Below, piece after piece: positions 38,017 through 46,777 of a stretch of DNA of 64,000 nt (position 1 is its first letter; each line of letters begins with the position of its first letter). The position numbers were made by a program, and so were the translations under genes. The DNA lies in NCBI RefSeq assembly GCF_000176175.1, contig NZ_ACZP01000021.1, forward strand, positions 1 to 64,000, in the 5' to 3' direction. Under the pieces are notes generated by a model. It did no database searches and was not told the DNA's origin. It saw only the letters and a program-made list of their open reading frames with translations. Source of the stretch: Vibrio furnissii CIP 102972. GTDB lineage: Bacteria; Pseudomonadota; Gammaproteobacteria; Enterobacterales; Vibrionaceae.

Positions 38017-38474
38017 TCAACAATCACAGGTATACCGACACTTCGGAAATGCTGTGCAGCCGTAAAACGATTTGCCTGCATTCTGGCCTTTTTTCGCGAT
38101 ACGCACGACCAGCTCAGAATGACAATTAGGACACAACTTAGGAGGAAATTGAGGAGATGGTTCTTCAATCACCGGCTTTTGCGTCAAGCTGCGTCCCTCT
38201 TCGATCATGTGAACTAATTCGCTCCCGTTGACTAGCCACAACCGTTTACCTTGAGCAAAAGTGATCGCTTCAGCGGTAAAATCACCAGAGGTCACGATGA
38301 TCATTTTGCTGGCCTGATGTTCAATCATCACACCATACATCTCTCGCAACACTTGGACCCCAACCTTTCGCGCTTTCCAATGCTTACATTGAACAAGGCT
38401 GAGTTCACCATCTTTGGTGAGCCAAGTATCGACGCACCGTCTATCCTTTCCGTCATCATTCCTTTTCAGCAGCC
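38017..38474 (-). pseudogene. 5'-truncated Mrr-like restriction endonuclease with topoisomerase-type zinc finger
   Basis: The frame encodes the end of an Mrr_cat-type endonuclease, a family that cuts modified or foreign DNA. The catalytic QxK element survives (LVQCKHWKARKVGVQVLREMYGVM), followed by MIIVTSGDFTAEAITFAQGKRLWLVNG and a C-terminal zinc ribbon with CPNC and two more cysteines. The preceding DGG(V/I)D region is altered to GKDRRCVDTW. The frame meets a stop codon at the end of the adjacent LysR gene, with no ATG before the first internal Met, so the N-terminal half is missing. The longest unusual-start frame is 111 codons from 38352. It is a relic of another defence gene at this site. 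Confidence 0.7.
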
Positions 38475-39356
38475 TTCAATCTGCGCTTTCAGCCAATCGC
38501 GGAAGATGCGGGTGGTGTCGTTGGCGGTGTGGGTGATGAGGAAATAACCGGCGTTGGCCGCGATGGGGGTAAAAGGCGTGACCAGTTTGCCGCTGTCGAG
38601 TTCATTGGTGATGAGCGCCATACGTGCCATGGCAATACCCACGCCCGCTTCGGCGGCAGACATCGCCATGTCGGTACGGTTGAAGAAATGGCCGCGTTGG
38701 GTCGCGAGTTCCAATCCCATCTCGGATGCCCAATACAGCCATTCAAAATCGCGCGGCGCTTTGGCCCACGGCATGGCATCGTGCAGCAACACCACATCCT
38801 GCCAGCCAGCGGCATGGCTTAATTGCGGGTGCGCTGCCAGATAAGCCGGGCTCATCACCGGCAACAACGATTCTTCCATCAACATTTCTGCATTTGGTTT
38901 GGGGTATGGCAGCGGGCCGTAGTCAATTGCAAGATCGAAATCTCGGCGATCACTGTCCACCAGCGCGCCTTCGGCAAACATTTGAATCTGAATGTCTGGG
39001 TTGTGGCGATAAAAGTCATCCAGGCGCGGTACTAACCATTTAAAGGCCAGCGACGGCGTCAGCTTGAGGCGAATCTCTTTGCGATTGTCACGCTGGCTAA
39101 GGCTTTGTATTGCTGAATCAATTTCCTGAAAGCTACGTTGCAACACCGTGAGCAGCGTCTGCCCCGCTTCGGTTAAACGTACGCCTCGTGAATGTCGTTC
39201 AAACAGACTAAAACCTAGTTGCCCTTCCAATTGCAACAATTGCTGGCTAATCGCCCCTGTAGTCAGGTGCAGTGCTTTCGCTGCACTACTGAAACTCGGG
39301 TGCTGCGCGACCTGCATAAAGGTATGTAACGCGGAGACATTGTGGCTTTTTAACAT
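38466..39356 (-). CDS. LysR family transcriptional regulator (divergent from dadA)
   Basis: A 296-residue LysR regulator of the GcvA-like group. The winged helix (residues 8-60) contains FMQVAQHPSFSSAAKALHLTTGAISQQLLQLEGQLGFSLFERHSRG. The effector domain runs from about residue 95, and the IRLKLTPSLAFKWLVPRLDDFYRHNPDIQI block is typical. It is transcribed away from dadA with 185 bases between starts, so it probably senses an amino acid and controls D-amino acid oxidation. Its 3' end abuts the truncated endonuclease, marking the right edge of accessory DNA. Confidence 0.85.
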   Translation of the reverse strand: MLKSHNVSALHTFMQVAQHPSFSSAAKALHLTTGAISQQLLQLEGQLGFSLFERHSRGVRLTEAGQTLLTVLQRSFQEIDSAIQSLSQRDNRKEIRLKLTPSLAFKWLVPRLDDFYRHNPDIQIQMFAEGALVDSDRRDFDLAIDYGPLPYPKPNAEMLMEESLLPVMSPAYLAAHPQLSHAAGWQDVVLLHDAMPWAKAPRDFEWLYWASEMGLELATQRGHFFNRTDMAMSAAEAGVGIAMARMALITNELDSGKLVTPFTPIAANAGYFLITHTANDTTRIFRDWLKAQIEGC

Positions 39357-39541
39357 GGCTTGCTTAATACCGCTTGCTTATAAAAAAACTAAACACTGGT
39401 GATAAATATTATCGATTGTTAAGAAAAGGTAAAGCAAAGAAACTACTCCCCACAAACAAGAAGTCGCCCTATTGATGTCGCGACTTCATAAAACAGTCAG
39501 TCGTTTTAAACAATCAACAGCCTTTGTCATAGGAAGTCGTT

Positions 39542-40804
39542 ATGGAAGTTATCGTATTAGGGAGTGGTGTGGTCGGTCTCACTTCAGCATGGTACTTGTC
39601 TCAGGCAGGACACAGCGTCACGGTCGTCGACCGACAGCCACGCAGCGCTGAAGAGACCAGCTTCGCCAACGCCGGACAGATCTCTTACGGCTATTCCTCC
39701 CCATGGGCGGCGCCGGGCATTCCGCAAAAAGCGGTCAAATGGTTGTTTGAAAAACACGCGCCCCTGAAAATTAAACCGTCACTGGATCCCAAACTGCTGG
39801 GTTGGATGACTCAAATGCTGGCCAACTGCCAACTGTCGCGCTACCAAGTCAACAAAGCGCGCATGCTGGCGATTGCCAACCACAGCCGCGCGTGCCTGAC
39901 CCAACTGAACAAAGAGCACAACGTGCAATATCAGGGTCGTCAGCAAGGCACGCTGCAAGTGTTCCGTGATGAAAAGCAGCTGGTCTCGATTGAAAAAGAC
40001 ATGCGTTTGCTGGAAGAGAGCGGCGTGCGTTTTGAACTGATGAACGTCGACTCATGTATCGCGCAAGAGCCGGGACTGTCTCCAGTGAAAGACAAACTGG
40101 TGGGCGGCTTGTACCTGCCGGATGATGAAACGGGCGACTGCTACCTGTTCTGTCAGCAAATGACGGAACTGGCGAAAGCTCACGGTGTGCGTTTTGAGTT
40201 CGATACCCAAATCAAATCGCTGGCGACGGAAGGCAAAAAGATCGTCGGTGTCCAAACCAATAAAGGCCTGCTGAAAGCCGATGCGTACGTGGTGGCGTTG
40301 GGCAGCTTCTCTACGGCGATGCTGAAACCGCTGGGCATTGATATTCCGGTTTACCCCGTGAAAGGTTACTCACTGACTGTGCCAATCGTAAATCCAGAAC
40401 TGTCACCACAATCAACCGTCATGGATGAAACGTACAAAGTGGCACTGACCCGTTTTGATGACCGCATTCGTGTGGCGGGCACCGCAGAGCTGGCGGGCTT
40501 TGACCCATCGATTCCAACTGCACGTAAAGAGACGATTGAAATGGTGGTGCGCGATCTATTCCCACAAGGGGGCGATTTCGACCAAGCGCAATTTTGGACT
40601 GGCTTCCGCCCAATGACGCCTGATGGCACGCCCATCATCGGTGCGACGCAGTTCGATAACCTGTTCACCAACACTGGTCACGGGACGCTGGGTTGGACCA
40701 TGGCTTGTGGTTCCGCACATCTGCTGGCAGACATCATGACTCGCGGCAAAGCGGAGATCGACACCAGTGGCCTGAACGTGTTCCGCTATCAAAACGCCTC
40801 TTAA
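39542..40804 (+). CDS. dadA: D-amino acid dehydrogenase
   Basis: A 420-residue membrane-associated flavoprotein that oxidises D-amino acids, chiefly D-alanine, to 2-oxo acids and passes electrons to the quinone pool. The FAD-binding GSGVVGLTSAWYLSQAGH is at the N-terminus. The DadA block RQPRSAEETSFANAGQISYGYSSPWAAPGIP and the C-terminal FRPMTPDGTPIIGATQFDNLFTNTGHGTLGWTMA are diagnostic. The ribosome binding site is AGGAAG. No alanine racemase follows, unlike the E. coli dadAX operon. The divergent LysR gene may control it. Confidence 0.94.
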   Translation: MEVIVLGSGVVGLTSAWYLSQAGHSVTVVDRQPRSAEETSFANAGQISYGYSSPWAAPGIPQKAVKWLFEKHAPLKIKPSLDPKLLGWMTQMLANCQLSRYQVNKARMLAIANHSRACLTQLNKEHNVQYQGRQQGTLQVFRDEKQLVSIEKDMRLLEESGVRFELMNVDSCIAQEPGLSPVKDKLVGGLYLPDDETGDCYLFCQQMTELAKAHGVRFEFDTQIKSLATEGKKIVGVQTNKGLLKADAYVVALGSFSTAMLKPLGIDIPVYPVKGYSLTVPIVNPELSPQSTVMDETYKVALTRFDDRIRVAGTAELAGFDPSIPTARKETIEMVVRDLFPQGGDFDQAQFWTGFRPMTPDGTPIIGATQFDNLFTNTGHGTLGWTMACGSAHLLADIMTRGKAEIDTSGLNVFRYQNAS

Positions 40805-40863
40805 CCGAGCACGTTTGAACGCAACCTGCGCCAGCGTGATGCACTCATGCTGGCGCGGTGGTT

Positions 40864-41412
40864 TTATTGATAAGCCACTTTCAGCAGCGCCCAAGATTGC
40901 GCGCGACCGACCGTGACGGGTGAGGTGGTCACATCCGTGTTGGCTTCATAGGCGGCGGCAAAGTGCGTGACGTTCTCGCCATCGGCCAGTGTTTTCATAG
41001 TCGCAACAGCACCATTATCCAGCGGCTGATGATTGTAGAAAAGACGCACCCCGATGCCCTGAGCGCCGCCATCGACCTGAAATAGCTTACCGCTGCTATC
41101 TGGGTTGGCATAAAAGGTAAAGCTGGCGATCTGGGCAATATTGGTATCGCAATCGGTGAGACGAATCGTGAACGGCACGGGCTGCGTGCGATCACCTTTG
41201 GCTTTAAACACATGGGTTGGGTATTGGCCCAATTGAACGGTTTGATGAACGCTGTCGGAAGCGAGGCCGCACGCCGATTCAACAATCTCGCCTGTGAAAT
41301 AGACTTTGGTGACGTTGTCGGCAAGCACTGAAGAGGAAGAAAAGACACCCAAAGCCGTGAATAACGATGGGGCCACCACACGCAAAAGACTTTTGTTTAT
41401 TTGAATCAACAT
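40864..41412 (-). CDS. Orphan fimbrial major-type subunit
   Basis: A 182-residue exported pilin. After a signal peptide ending near SSVLADN comes a chaperone-usher type subunit: an N-terminal donor strand, Cys in ESACGLAS and Cys in LTDCDT (one disulfide), and a C-terminal LLKVAYQ strand. Aligned by hand without gaps it is about two thirds identical to the major subunit at 50071-50616. It has no usher or chaperone beside it, so it must borrow those at 46.8-50.0 kb. It may be an alternative pilin or a copy from duplication. Confidence 0.85.
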   Translation of the reverse strand: MLIQINKSLLRVVAPSLFTALGVFSSSSVLADNVTKVYFTGEIVESACGLASDSVHQTVQLGQYPTHVFKAKGDRTQPVPFTIRLTDCDTNIAQIASFTFYANPDSSGKLFQVDGGAQGIGVRLFYNHQPLDNGAVATMKTLADGENVTHFAAAYEANTDVTTSPVTVGRAQSWALLKVAYQ

Positions 41413-41829
41413 AATGTTACTCCATTAAAAGAATCAAAGCCTTACATCAAATTTAGGTGAGATTTTTCCACAATACAATCTTCGCTTCAGAGTTTGGGAA
41501 GCGGATCGAACTCCGCATTTGAATGCTGTTTAATTTTTAATCAGAATAATCATCTAATCTTTACCCCGCTTTCAGCACAGCACTTTATAACGAATAGTTA
41601 TTCATACCTAGACGTATTGTTTACGTACTTAATGCGATAAGACACAAAACGCTCACTAATTAATCAAATGCTAATAAAGCCAGCCAAAATTTAACATTAC
41701 TCCAGAGTTTTGTGTTCCATATCACGCTCCTGCGCATTACCAGACAAATCAATTAACATTTGAGTTACAAAAAGATTAATATGTTGAACGCAAAACAAAC
41801 ACAACTATCTTTAAACAGGGAAAATACTC
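41413..41829. other. Intergenic region between the orphan fimbrial gene and the AGCS symporter
   Basis: 417 AT-rich bases between divergent genes. It must contain promoters for both. I looked for a glycine riboswitch, which precedes AGCS transporters in some vibrios, and did not find its conserved elements. No gene is supported. Confidence 0.4.
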
Positions 41830-43377
41830 ATGCAGTCATTTGTTGATTTTCTAAATGGAATTATCTGGAGCCCGGTATTGATTTACCTTTGCTTGGGTGC
41901 CGGTTTGTTTTATTCCATTTTGACCCGTTTCGTTCAGGTCCGTCATTTCTTTGAAATGTGGCGCTTGCTGCTATCTGGCAAAAGCTCATCCAAAGGGATT
42001 TCATCGTTTCAAGCCCTAGCCGTCTCACTGTCAGGCCGTGTGGGGACAGGTAACATCGCTGGCGTTGCAGCAGCGATCGGCTTTGGTGGCCCAGGCGCCG
42101 TCTTCTGGATGTGGGTGGTCGCCTTCTTTGGCGCCGCAACCGCATACGCAGAATCGACGCTGGCACAGATTTATAAAGAAGAAGACGACGGCGAATTCCG
42201 CGGCGGCCCAGCGTACTACATCGAAAAAGCGATGGGTCAGAAATGGTACGCTTGGATTTTCGCGATCGCGACCATCTTCGCATGTGGCGTGCTCCTGCCG
42301 GGTGTACAGTCGAACAGTATCGGCAACGCCGTGGAAGCCGCATTTGGTGCAGGCCCAATGATTGATACCGGGATCGGTACTTACAGTTTCGCAAAAATCT
42401 TTACTGGTACGGTTGTCTCTATCTTGTTGGGTTTCATCATCTTTGGTGGTGTGAAACGAATCGCCAACTTCACGCAAATCGTGGTGCCATTCATGGCGCT
42501 GGCGTACGTGATCACCGCATTCGTGATCATTCTGCTCAACATCGGTGAAGTGCCACGCATCTTCGCCATGATCGTGGGTGACGCATTCACGCCAATGGCG
42601 GGGATTGGTGCTGCCATCGGCTGGGGTGTAAAACGTGGTGTGTACTCCAACGAAGCGGGCCAAGGGACCGGCCCACACGCAGCAGCAGCGGCTAGTGTTG
42701 AGCACCCAGCTCAGCAAGGTCTGGTTCAGTCGTTCTCGATCTACATCGATACGCTGCTGGTCTGTTCTGCAACCGCGTTTATGATTCTGATCACCGGTGC
42801 GTACAACGTACACGGCGGCGCAGAAGGTGCGTTCTTGGTGCAAAACATCGCCGCAGACATCAGCGCCAACGGCCCTGTGTTTACCCAAATGGCGATTGAA
42901 AGTGCGCTGCCTGGCGTGGGTAAACCCTTCGTCGCCTTTGCGCTGTTCTTCTTCGCCTTTACCACGATTCTGGCGTACTACTACATCGCAGAAACCAACA
43001 TTGCTTACATCCGTCGTACCTTCAAAGTGGACGGCCTGATGTTCATCCTGAAACTGGCGATCATGGCGGCCGTGTTCTACGGCACGGTTAAAACCGCAAA
43101 CCTTGCGTGGGCCATGGGTGACGTGGGTGTTGGCCTGATGGCTTGGCTGAACATCGTGGGTATTCTGATCATCTTCTTTATGGCGAAACCCACCATGGCG
43201 GCGCTGAAAGATTATGAAGATCAGCAAAAGCAAGGCGTGAGTGAATACATTTTCAACCCGGTGAAACTGGGTATTAAAAACGCCACGTATTGGGAAGAGA
43301 AGTACAAGCGCAAAACCGGCAAAGAACCGAGCGCTGAGGTGGAAGACACTCAAACTGTTGAGCAGCCTTCAACCTAA
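41830..43377 (+). CDS. Alanine/glycine:cation symporter (AGCS family)
   Basis: A 515-residue inner-membrane transporter of the AGCS family (DagA/AlsT-like), which imports alanine or glycine with sodium or protons. Clear blocks are FQALAVSLSGRVGTGNIAGVAAAIGFGGPGAVFWMW, the conserved GGPAYYIEKAMG, and GVKRGVYSNEAGQGTGPHAAAAASVEHPAQQGLVQ. About ten hydrophobic segments are present. The C-terminus is charged and cytoplasmic. It lies near dadA, which fits alanine use. It ends at a terminator shared with the convergent BASS gene. Confidence 0.93.
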   Translation: MQSFVDFLNGIIWSPVLIYLCLGAGLFYSILTRFVQVRHFFEMWRLLLSGKSSSKGISSFQALAVSLSGRVGTGNIAGVAAAIGFGGPGAVFWMWVVAFFGAATAYAESTLAQIYKEEDDGEFRGGPAYYIEKAMGQKWYAWIFAIATIFACGVLLPGVQSNSIGNAVEAAFGAGPMIDTGIGTYSFAKIFTGTVVSILLGFIIFGGVKRIANFTQIVVPFMALAYVITAFVIILLNIGEVPRIFAMIVGDAFTPMAGIGAAIGWGVKRGVYSNEAGQGTGPHAAAAASVEHPAQQGLVQSFSIYIDTLLVCSATAFMILITGAYNVHGGAEGAFLVQNIAADISANGPVFTQMAIESALPGVGKPFVAFALFFFAFTTILAYYYIAETNIAYIRRTFKVDGLMFILKLAIMAAVFYGTVKTANLAWAMGDVGVGLMAWLNIVGILIIFFMAKPTMAALKDYEDQQKQGVSEYIFNPVKLGIKNATYWEEKYKRKTGKEPSAEVEDTQTVEQPST

Positions 43378-43410
43378 TAACTTAAAAAAAGCAGTGGATA
43401 ACACCAAACC

Positions 43411-43435
43411 AAAGGGCCAACGATGTTGGCCCTTT
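43411..43435. terminator. Bidirectional terminator between the AGCS and BASS genes
   Basis: AAAGGGCCAAC-GAT-GTTGGCCCTTT, followed by TCTTTT: an 11-bp stem between convergent genes. Its stem resembles the ssrA terminator but the loop differs. Confidence 0.85.
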
Positions 43436-43486
43436 TCTTTTCCGGCTCGTGACCGTCAACACGGCCCGAGTTGATGATGACCGCGC

Positions 43487-44443
43487 TTATTGGGTGTCTG
43501 ATGCGCTCACGGAAGATGTCGCCCCTGCGCGATGGTCTAACGGACGCTTGGCCCAATATCCCGCCAATAACGAACCTGACAAGTTGTGCCAAATCGAGAA
43601 AATGGTGCCGGCAACCGCAGAGGCGGGCGTAAAGAATTTCATCGCCAGCGCCGTCGCTAAACCTGAGTTTTGTAAGCCCACTTCAAACGCCACTGTGCGG
43701 CAAATGCTCTCATGGAACCCTAAAGCGCGGCAAATCGCGTAACCGGCAGCAAGGCCAATGCTATTGTGCAAAATAACCGCCACCGCAACAATCGGCCCAA
43801 TGGTGGTCAATTGCTCAGCATTCAACGCCACCACAATCGCAATGATCAGCACAATCGCCACCATGGATACCAAGGGCAAAATCGGCTCCAGCTTTTCCGT
43901 CACGGTATGCAAGAAGACATTCAGCAGCAACCCCACGCCGACCGGCACGAGCACAATTTTCACTAGGCTCATCAGCATGCTGAGCGCTGGCACATCCACG
44001 CTTTGACCCGCGAGTAACTCCACCAACAACGGCGTGAGCGCCACGCCCAATAAGGTTGAAATCGACGTCATGGTGATCGAAAGCGCCACATCGCCTTTGG
44101 CGAGATAACACATCACGTTCGATGACGTGCCCCCTGCCACACTGCCCACCAGCACCATGCCGATGGTCAGCATCGGGTCGAAGCCGAGCAGCACGCTGAT
44201 CAGCAACGCCGCAAGCGGCATCACCGAGAATTGCAGTACAAGGCCAATGCCAATCGCTTTTTTATTGGCGACCACATTGAGAAAGTCTTTCGGTCTTAAC
44301 GTCAGCCCCATGGCCAGCATAATGATGGTCAGGAGCGGCACGATCTGGCTTTTCAGCGACACGAAGGTCGCGGGAAATACGTAGGCGCAGACGGAGAACA
44401 GCACCGCCCACAGCGGAAACAGCTGAGTAATTGTCCTTAACAT
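43487..44443 (-). CDS. Bile acid:sodium symporter family (BASS) transporter
   Basis: A 318-residue membrane protein with about ten hydrophobic segments. BASS signatures are visible: MLAMGLTLRPKDF early, GSVAGGTSSNVMCYLAKGDVALSITMTSISTLLGVALTPLL in the sodium-binding region, and the late ICRTVAFEVGLQNSGLATALAMKFF. Bacterial members transport pantoate, pyruvate or other organic acids as well as bile salts; the substrate here is unknown. It is transcribed alone, convergent with the AGCS gene. Confidence 0.88.
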   Translation of the reverse strand: MLRTITQLFPLWAVLFSVCAYVFPATFVSLKSQIVPLLTIIMLAMGLTLRPKDFLNVVANKKAIGIGLVLQFSVMPLAALLISVLLGFDPMLTIGMVLVGSVAGGTSSNVMCYLAKGDVALSITMTSISTLLGVALTPLLVELLAGQSVDVPALSMLMSLVKIVLVPVGVGLLLNVFLHTVTEKLEPILPLVSMVAIVLIIAIVVALNAEQLTTIGPIVAVAVILHNSIGLAAGYAICRALGFHESICRTVAFEVGLQNSGLATALAMKFFTPASAVAGTIFSIWHNLSGSLLAGYWAKRPLDHRAGATSSVSASDTQ

Positions 44444-44641
44444 GGTTATACATTCCTGTTGTGTGTTGTGTTTTTTATAGTGTGTGAAATATCACCAACT
44501 AAGCTAACTCAGCTCTTTGTCTTGAAACAACCTGTTTTTCATTAAGGACTTATCTTGTTTCACGCCCCAATAGGCGTCAACGTGGGCAGCAAAGCGGTCA
44601 GCAACGTCAGTACGAAACCAGTCGTTGCTGGGGCACGCCTT

Positions 44642-44672
44642 CACGTGACGCATTTGCTCCATACGTCACGTG
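44642..44672. repeat. Inverted repeat downstream of the OmpA-like gene
   Basis: CACGTGACG (44642-44650) and CGTCACGTG (44664-44672) form a perfect 9-bp inverted repeat with a 13-base spacer. It begins 25 bases beyond the end of the last fimbrial-cluster gene, without a T-run. Confidence 0.6.
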
Positions 44673-44696
44673 GGCGCTAACCATCACGAGATTTGC

Positions 44697-45710
44697 TTAA
44701 CGGGAGGACACCTCGGCGGCGCGGCGCACATCGATAGTCACTTTGCGCGCGGCTGGATTGTCTGCCTCTCCTTGCGCCAGATGGGTCAGCGATGCCGCCA
44801 CCACAATCTGCGCGGGCTTGACGCCGTGTTGCATGAGGTAAGTTTGTGCCGCTTGCGCTCGGCGCAGCGCCAATTGGTGGTTATAGCGACGATACGCCAT
44901 GCGTGAATCCGCGCCGCCCGTTATATGAATCACATAATCCGGCTGCATCACCAGCGCGGCGATGATCGTATTTAGCTGCGCTTTCACCGCAGGCGTCAGC
45001 TGATATGAGTTATACACATAATCATCACTGGCCCAGACGTGTTCAAAACGTAATTCCTCCGGTTCGACAGGGGGTGACTGCACCTCAGCGACCACCGCCA
45101 CCGGGCGCGGCGTGAGGATCGGCGCCGCATAGGTGTTGCTCGCCCAAGGTTTGACCACCACAGAAAGGCTAATTTGGTCGAGATCGGCATGCGTTTTACG
45201 ATCGTACATCGGGCTCACCAACGCCAGATTGAACACACGCTCATACTGCACCCGCACGTCAATATTTTCGTGCAACTGGTAATCCCCGCCCACCGTGAGC
45301 ATGGGCGCCACGCCGGTAAAGCGCGTGTTGCTGTCATAGAGGGCGTTGTCGGTCTGTGAGTGATACACATAACCGCCCACCCCAGCGCGAAGGCCCAGTG
45401 CTTGCCATTGCAACAGGGTTTGGCTCGCCACCACGTCCCAACCTCGAACGGTCAAGTCTTTGCCATCGGAATAATCGCGATAGCCAATTTCAGCGCTCAG
45501 CGACGGAAAGGCATACCCAACCCCATAGCGCAGCTGCGTGATGTTGTCGCTCGCAGCGACATCGCTGCCACGCAGTTCGGCTTTTCCGCCACCGGCAAAA
45601 AAATACAACCCCGATCGATCCCAAGACTCATGGGGCGCTTCGGCGGCCAGTAGGCTGTAGGAGACCAGCACCGTGATGATGGTCATCCACACAAAAAATG
45701 TTTTGCTCAT
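44697..45710 (-). CDS. OmpA-family outer-membrane protein, last gene of the fimbrial operon
   Basis: A 337-residue exported protein. The signal peptide ends near LLAAEA. An OmpA-like eight-strand barrel occupies about residues 25-190. A periplasmic OmpA_C-type domain (about 225-330) has NHQLALRRAQAAQTYLMQHGVKPAQI, the peptidoglycan-binding signature, though the usual first Asp region is diverged. It starts 12 bases after the tip-like subunit, so it belongs to the chaperone-usher operon. An OmpA protein is uncommon there; it may anchor the assembly platform to peptidoglycan or act as a surface structure on its own. Confidence 0.75.
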   Translation of the reverse strand: MSKTFFVWMTIITVLVSYSLLAAEAPHESWDRSGLYFFAGGGKAELRGSDVAASDNITQLRYGVGYAFPSLSAEIGYRDYSDGKDLTVRGWDVVASQTLLQWQALGLRAGVGGYVYHSQTDNALYDSNTRFTGVAPMLTVGGDYQLHENIDVRVQYERVFNLALVSPMYDRKTHADLDQISLSVVVKPWASNTYAAPILTPRPVAVVAEVQSPPVEPEELRFEHVWASDDYVYNSYQLTPAVKAQLNTIIAALVMQPDYVIHITGGADSRMAYRRYNHQLALRRAQAAQTYLMQHGVKPAQIVVAASLTHLAQGEADNPAARKVTIDVRRAAEVSSR

Positions 45711-45721
45711 CCTGTTCCTTC

Positions 45722-46765
45722 CTACAAGTAAGACACGGAGTACACCACCATGCCCTCAAAGCTGCCCTTGTCGATGGCATTGGCATCACGCGCATACAAC
45801 ACCGCGCGGTACCGTTCATAGCCGATTTGTTCAATTTCAAACCCAGCACCAATCGGCTCATTGAGTTCGACGCGTTGACCGTTCTGATCTTCAATTCGAA
45901 TCGCCACCCCTTGCATCGGCTGACCATCCGAACCAAACACCGGCACGTATTGGTTGTTGCCCGTATCGCGAATGTTGCTGAAATAGCCGCGCAGCTTCAC
46001 GGCCTGACAATCCGAGCCATATTTGACATTGCGCACCACAATATTCAGCGGTTGAGTCACGCTGTTGCGCACATCATTTTCAGTCAACAAGCCAAAGTCG
46101 ATATCGTCATTTTGCAGTTCAATTTCGACCTCGCATTTGGATGGCTGTAACACATCCATGTTTTCAATCACACTGAAATAGTTGGCGTAACGGTTGTTGT
46201 AGCCCTTCTCACCATCGACCTGAAAAATGTTCAGCGCCGAGCTGTAACCCGTAAATGTTCCCGAGGCGGTCACGATGATCGGTTGAAAGGTGATCACTTT
46301 GGTGATCTGGGTGCGCGACTCACACGCCGAGTTCGATTCGCCCGTTTTACACCGCTCAACCACAAAGCCGCTCACGGGCGTTTTGGCTCCGTAAATATCC
46401 ATGCCCTGATAACGAAAGCCGATTTTGATCCCCGGAATATCCGGCACGCCGATGTCGCCCGTTTTGCCCGGCCAGAAATAGACTTGCTCATCATTCTTTT
46501 TCAACGTTGGGTGATTGGACGCGTCTTTGTAACAGGTGATGCTGACGGTCTGAGTCGCGCCGCGCCACACGATTTGATCGTTGGGCGCGATCTCCGGCAC
46601 CGACGCCGATGGGTCGATATAAAACCGGCTCGAACCGCCAGGCCCGCTGCCGCCAAAGACGCCGCCTGCATCACTGCTATAACAGGCGAGCGCCCATGCC
46701 GACGACCCACCCAAAGTGCATCCCAAGGCAAACATGAAAAGTAGAACCACGCGAATCGCTTGCAT
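45722..46765 (-). CDS. Fimbrial tip-like subunit / adhesin
   Basis: A 347-residue exported protein, about twice the size of a shaft pilin. The signal peptide ends at SSAWALA. The N-terminal half would be the receptor-binding lectin-like domain (with CYSSDAGGVFGGSGPGGSSRF and two Cys pairs). The C-terminal half (about residues 190-347) resembles a pilin domain, with CEVEIELQNDDIDFGLL and a terminal beta strand GMVVYSVSYL that would take the chaperone strand. It lies between chaperone and OmpA-like genes in one operon. The ligand is unknown. Confidence 0.72.
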   Translation of the reverse strand: MQAIRVVLLFMFALGCTLGGSSAWALACYSSDAGGVFGGSGPGGSSRFYIDPSASVPEIAPNDQIVWRGATQTVSITCYKDASNHPTLKKNDEQVYFWPGKTGDIGVPDIPGIKIGFRYQGMDIYGAKTPVSGFVVERCKTGESNSACESRTQITKVITFQPIIVTASGTFTGYSSALNIFQVDGEKGYNNRYANYFSVIENMDVLQPSKCEVEIELQNDDIDFGLLTENDVRNSVTQPLNIVVRNVKYGSDCQAVKLRGYFSNIRDTGNNQYVPVFGSDGQPMQGVAIRIEDQNGQRVELNEPIGAGFEIEQIGYERYRAVLYARDANAIDKGSFEGMVVYSVSYL

Positions 46766-46777
46766 GTCACAACACTC

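Noticed and set aside
33720-38465. Integrase or recombinase gene within the ssrA island
   Set aside because: The only long gene is the helicase-PLD protein; the other frames are short shadows and no tyrosine recombinase motif is seen.
41413-41829. Glycine riboswitch upstream of the AGCS symporter
   Set aside because: Glycine riboswitches precede such genes in some vibrios, but I could not find the conserved tandem aptamer segments here.
42031-43353. 440-codon open frame on the minus strand
   Set aside because: It lies wholly antisense to the AGCS symporter gene, is rich in His, Asp and Arg as expected from reversed codons, and has no recognisable domain.
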